Part shown: positions 6,584 to 9,195 of the stretch, piece by piece
Layout: every line of letters begins with the position of its first letter
Position numbering within the stretch: the stretch's first letter is position 1
NCBI GenBank assembly: GCA_004554555.1
Contig: SFLN01000080.1
Location: 1 to 9,195, forward strand
DNA length: 9,195 nt
DNA from: [Eubacterium] saphenum
GTDB lineage: Bacteria; Bacillota; Clostridia; Oscillospirales; Ruminococcaceae
Direction of reading: 5' to 3'
The notes under the pieces: generated by a model
Databases searched by the model: none
Told to the model about the DNA's origin: nothing
Seen by the model: only the letters and a program-made list of their open reading frames with translations
Translations under genes and position numbers: made by a program

Positions 6584-9076
6584 ATGAAAAATAAGCTGCT
6601 TGCGATACTGATTGCAATTGTTATTGCCGCAGGAGTTGGATTTGCCTATTCGGGATTTGTTTCCGAAACGATTTATGAAGAAAGCACCGCCCACCTTGTC
6701 GAAATTTTCCATCAGGCAAACCAGGCGCTTTATAATATGGTATCCGTGAGCTGGAGCCGTATGCGAATGTGGGCGCCTTATATCGAAAAAGCGGACAGCG
6801 AGCAGGAGATTGTCGCGTATGTAAACCAAGCGAGGGAAGAAAGCCGGTTTACCGATTTCTTTTTCATCTCCCGCGACGGCAATTATATCACGCTGGAGGG
6901 GCAAAAGGGCTATTTGGACTTGCGCAGTAAGCTGGAGGATTTGATTTTGGAGCAAAAGCCCATTGTCGTAAACTCCGTTGTTCCCGACAAGCCCGAGATA
7001 ATGGTGTTTGCAACTCCCGCTTCGCCGAACAGCTTCTGCGGCTTTGAATATGAAGCAATCGCGATTACCTACAACAACTCCGACCTTGTAGAAGCTCTGA
7101 AAATCTCCGCGTTTGGCGGAAAAGCGGGCACTTTTGCGGTGCTGTCGGACGGGCGCGTTGTCGTTGACAACGGAAGCGAGGAGCTTCAGAATATCCACAA
7201 TTTCTTCGCGCTGCTGGAGAAATCCAAAAACGTTACCGCTGAAGAAATTGACGCCTTACACGCAAACTTCCTTGCGGGAAAATCCGGTCAAATGGTGTTT
7301 GACGTAAACGGGGAAAACTATTATCTTGTCTACGAGCCCGCGAATTTCCAAGGCTGGATGGTTCTGGGAATTGTGCCCACGGACGTTGTAAACGCGAGTA
7401 TGAACAAGCTCCAGTCGATGACTATGGCGGTTGTTGCGGGAATTCTCATTCTGATTGCATTGGTGCTGCTTTTCTTTGTAATTTGGAACAACCGCCAAAA
7501 GCTCAAGCTCAAGGACAACGAGCTGCTTGCGCGCGACGAGCTGTTCTCGAAGCTCTCGGCAAACGTTGACGATGTGTTCCTGTTGCTTGACGCGGAGAAA
7601 CTGCGGGTGGATTATGTAAGCCCGAATATTGAAAAGCTGCTCGGAATAACCGAAGCGCAGGTGAAAAAGGACGTTCACGAGCTGGAAAAGCTCATCAAGG
7701 ATAATCAGACCTCGATTATTCTGGGACAGCTTTCGGATATCGAGCCGGGCTATCAGAAGGAATGGGACAGAGAGTATATTCACCGCGAGAACAAGGAGGA
7801 GCGCTGGTTCCACGTCATTGCGTTTTGCAGCGATATTCAGGGCGCGAAAAAGTATATTCTCGATATGTCCGACAGAACCGGCGACAAGAAGATAAACCAG
7901 CAGCTTGAAAACGCGGTTCGTACAGCTCAGAACGCAAACCTTGCGAAAACCACGTTCTTGAACAATATGTCCCATGATATCCGCACGCCGATGAACGCGA
8001 TTATGGGCTTTACGGGAATTGCTCTGAAGCAGGACGCAAACCCCGAGGTGAGAAACTGCCTCGAGAAAATCAGCAAAAGCTCCGAGCATTTGCTAACGCT
8101 TATCAACGATGTGCTGGACATAAGCCGAATCGAGAGCGGAAAAATCAAGTTCAACCCGACTCCTGTCAATATAGCCGAGATTACGGATATGGTTTTGAGC
8201 ATTGTCCACGGATTCCTCACAAACCGCAATATTACTTTCAATTCAAAGATTGATGAAACCGATACGCCCTATGTTCTTGCCGACGCGGTGAGAATAAGGG
8301 AGGTGCTCGTGAACATTCTCGGCAATTCGGTAAAATTCACCGATGACGGCGGCACGATTACATTTGAAACAACCTACCGAAAAGGCGAGGATTCAAAGCA
8401 CATGGTGGTTTGCTATCGGATATCGGACACGGGCGTGGGAATGACCGAGGAATTTGTCGAGCACATTTTCGACGAGTTCTCGCAGGAGGACAACGGCGCG
8501 AGAACGCAGTACAAAGGCTCGGGACTTGGAATGGCGATATCAAAGCGCTATGTTGACCTTATGGGCGGAAGCATTTCCGTTGAGAGCAAGAAGAACGTTG
8601 GCTCGGTGTTCACGGTGGAGTTCCCGCTGGAGATTACCGACAAGAGCGAGGTTCAGGTGAAAAATCTGACCGCCGAGAACGTGGATTTGAACGGCGTGAA
8701 AATCCTGCTTGCCGAGGACAACGAGCTTAATGCCGAAATCGCAACGGTACAGCTCGAGGAGCTTGGAATTAAGGTAACGAGAGCCTGCGACGGCGAGGAA
8801 ACCGTAAAGCTTTTCTCGGAAAGCCCGCCCGATACCTTTGATATGATTTTTATGGACATAATGATGCCGAAAAAGAACGGCTACGAGGCGACAAAAGCGA
8901 TAAGAGGCTTGCCGGACCGCCCGGACGCGCGCACGATACCGATTATCGCGATGACCGCAAACGCGTTTGTCGAGGACGTACAGGCTTCTCTTGACGCGGG
9001 AATGAACGGACATCTAGCAAAGCCTATTGTCATGGAAGAAGTGACAAAGAGCATTGTGATGAATTTGAACAGATGA
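6584..9076 (+). CDS. Hybrid sensor histidine kinase (Cache-like sensor, PAS, HisKA, HATPase, receiver)
   Basis: An 830-residue membrane kinase. Order: membrane helix (about 4-24); extracytoplasmic sensor (~25-278) resembling a double Cache domain, with an FFFISRDGNY strand around 92-101 and the typical GWMVLGIVP end; second helix (~281-302); PAS domain (~318-432); dimerisation domain with NNMSHDIRTPMN and phospho-accepting H464; ATP-binding domain with N581 (N box), DTGVGM (615-620) and GSGLGM (645-650); C-terminal receiver with acidic E711/D712, phospho-accepting D758 (FMDIMMPKKNGYE) and K813. All catalytic motifs look intact. There is no HPt domain, a role the first gene of the operon can fill, giving the chain H464 to D758 to HPt H60. 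It lies 33 bases after the solute-binding lipoprotein, its probable sensing partner. Neither a DNA-binding output domain nor a separate response regulator is present in the window. Confidence 0.95.
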   Translation: MKNKLLAILIAIVIAAGVGFAYSGFVSETIYEESTAHLVEIFHQANQALYNMVSVSWSRMRMWAPYIEKADSEQEIVAYVNQAREESRFTDFFFISRDGNYITLEGQKGYLDLRSKLEDLILEQKPIVVNSVVPDKPEIMVFATPASPNSFCGFEYEAIAITYNNSDLVEALKISAFGGKAGTFAVLSDGRVVVDNGSEELQNIHNFFALLEKSKNVTAEEIDALHANFLAGKSGQMVFDVNGENYYLVYEPANFQGWMVLGIVPTDVVNASMNKLQSMTMAVVAGILILIALVLLFFVIWNNRQKLKLKDNELLARDELFSKLSANVDDVFLLLDAEKLRVDYVSPNIEKLLGITEAQVKKDVHELEKLIKDNQTSIILGQLSDIEPGYQKEWDREYIHRENKEERWFHVIAFCSDIQGAKKYILDMSDRTGDKKINQQLENAVRTAQNANLAKTTFLNNMSHDIRTPMNAIMGFTGIALKQDANPEVRNCLEKISKSSEHLLTLINDVLDISRIESGKIKFNPTPVNIAEITDMVLSIVHGFLTNRNITFNSKIDETDTPYVLADAVRIREVLVNILGNSVKFTDDGGTITFETTYRKGEDSKHMVVCYRISDTGVGMTEEFVEHIFDEFSQEDNGARTQYKGSGLGMAISKRYVDLMGGSISVESKKNVGSVFTVEFPLEITDKSEVQVKNLTAENVDLNGVKILLAEDNELNAEIATVQLEELGIKVTRACDGEETVKLFSESPPDTFDMIFMDIMMPKKNGYEATKAIRGLPDRPDARTIPIIAMTANAFVEDVQASLDAGMNGHLAKPIVMEEVTKSIVMNLNR

Positions 9077-9079
9077 AAA

Positions 9080-9115
9080 AGGGCGCTCTCCGCTGAGGTG
9101 AGCGCCTTGCTGTTT
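9080..9115 (+). terminator. Hairpin terminator after the kinase gene
   Basis: GGCGCTC (9082-9088) pairs with GAGCGCC (9100-9106), extendable outward by A-T and G-T pairs and inward by CC/GG after one mismatch. The trailing tract TTGCTGTTT is interrupted, so release may be less efficient than at the upstream terminator. Confidence 0.7.
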
Positions 9116-9142
9116 GGGATTGACTTCAAATTGTCGCAAAAT

Positions 9143-9158
9143 GGATTGAAAACAATCC
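9143..9158. promoter_or_regulatory. Perfect dyad GGATTG-AAAA-CAATCC over the -35 box, candidate operator
   Basis: GGATTG (9143-9148) and CAATCC (9153-9158) are perfect inverted repeats around AAAA and cover the -35 hexamer, a place where a repressor would block polymerase. A further direct copy, GGATTGA, lies at 9117-9123, 26 bases upstream. The binding protein is unknown. Confidence 0.45.
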
Positions 9159-9174
9159 CGAAATATGATATAAT
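9146..9174 (+). promoter_or_regulatory. Strong sigma-A promoter for the gene beyond the window end
   Basis: TTGAAA (9146-9151) and a perfect TATAAT (9169-9174) are exactly 17 bases apart, and a TG at 9166-9167 makes an extended -10. Transcription should start near 9181. It follows the kinase terminator, so a new transcription unit starts here. Confidence 0.8.
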
Positions 9175-9186
9175 AAAATGAAAACG

Positions 9187-9193
9187 AAAGGAG
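9187..9193 (+). promoter_or_regulatory. Ribosome binding site of the next gene
   Basis: AAAGGAG at 9187-9193 lies just after the expected transcription start; its start codon should fall within about 10 bases beyond the window. An ATG at 9179 is too close to the -10 box and has no ribosome site, so it is less likely. Confidence 0.6.
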
Positions 9194-9195
9194 CG

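Noticed and set aside
6071..7198. 375-codon open frame on the - strand spanning the lipoprotein-kinase junction
   Set aside because: It is antisense to conserved domains of two genes, shows no family motif, and crosses an intergenic gap with a + strand ribosome site; a shadow frame.
7256..8089. 277-codon open frame on the - strand inside the kinase gene
   Set aside because: Antisense to the second membrane helix, the PAS domain and the histidine box; no recognisable motif or own ribosome site.

Overview
The window looks like chromosomal DNA from an anaerobic Firmicute of the class Clostridia, probably Ruminococcus/Oscillospiraceae-like. This is inferred from strong AGGAGG-type ribosome binding sites, sigma-A style promoters, roughly half GC in the genes with AT-rich gaps, a lipoprotein solute-binding protein, and a kinase/HPt style common in that group. 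All five convincing genes are on the + strand; the window is nearly fully coding, and no gene-free stretch exceeds about 210 bases. I see no RNA genes, CRISPR arrays, insertion sequences or phage genes.

Region 1 (1-1076) is a six-helix membrane protein with a C-terminal GGDEF diguanylate cyclase domain. Its true start may lie one codon row outside the window.

Region 2 (1141-4093) is a two-gene unit. The first gene is a 728-residue fusion with four recognisable parts: a PRPP-motif phosphoribosyltransferase, a TRSP domain, a second phosphoribosyltransferase-like domain of the so-called StiP family, and a PELOTA-type RNA-binding domain. The second, overlapping it by 8 bases, is a HAD-superfamily phosphatase. 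Together these are the core enzymes of the biosynthetic module known from tellurite-resistance (ter) stress loci, predicted to make a nucleoside-like metabolite. The usual ATP-grasp and aldolase partners and the TerD/TerC proteins are not in this window. A good intrinsic terminator closes the unit.

Region 3 (4094-9116) is a signalling operon behind two candidate promoters and a dyad: a free-standing HPt protein, a lipoprotein joining an ABC-type solute-binding domain to a 5'-nucleotidase C-terminal (non-catalytic, substrate-binding) domain, and a hybrid histidine kinase (Cache-like sensor, PAS, HisKA, HATPase, receiver). No transport permease is present, so the lipoprotein more likely presents a ligand to the kinase than feeds a transporter. 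The kinase receiver would pass phosphate to the HPt, but the final response regulator is not in view. A hairpin terminator ends the operon.

Region 4 (9117-9195) holds a near-consensus promoter overlapped by a perfect dyad and a ribosome binding site for a gene beginning just past the window.

The most interesting items are the solute-binding/5'-nucleotidase-C fusion coupled to a phosphorelay, and the compact ter-type fusion enzyme beside it. A functional connection between the two (metabolite made, then sensed) is speculative.
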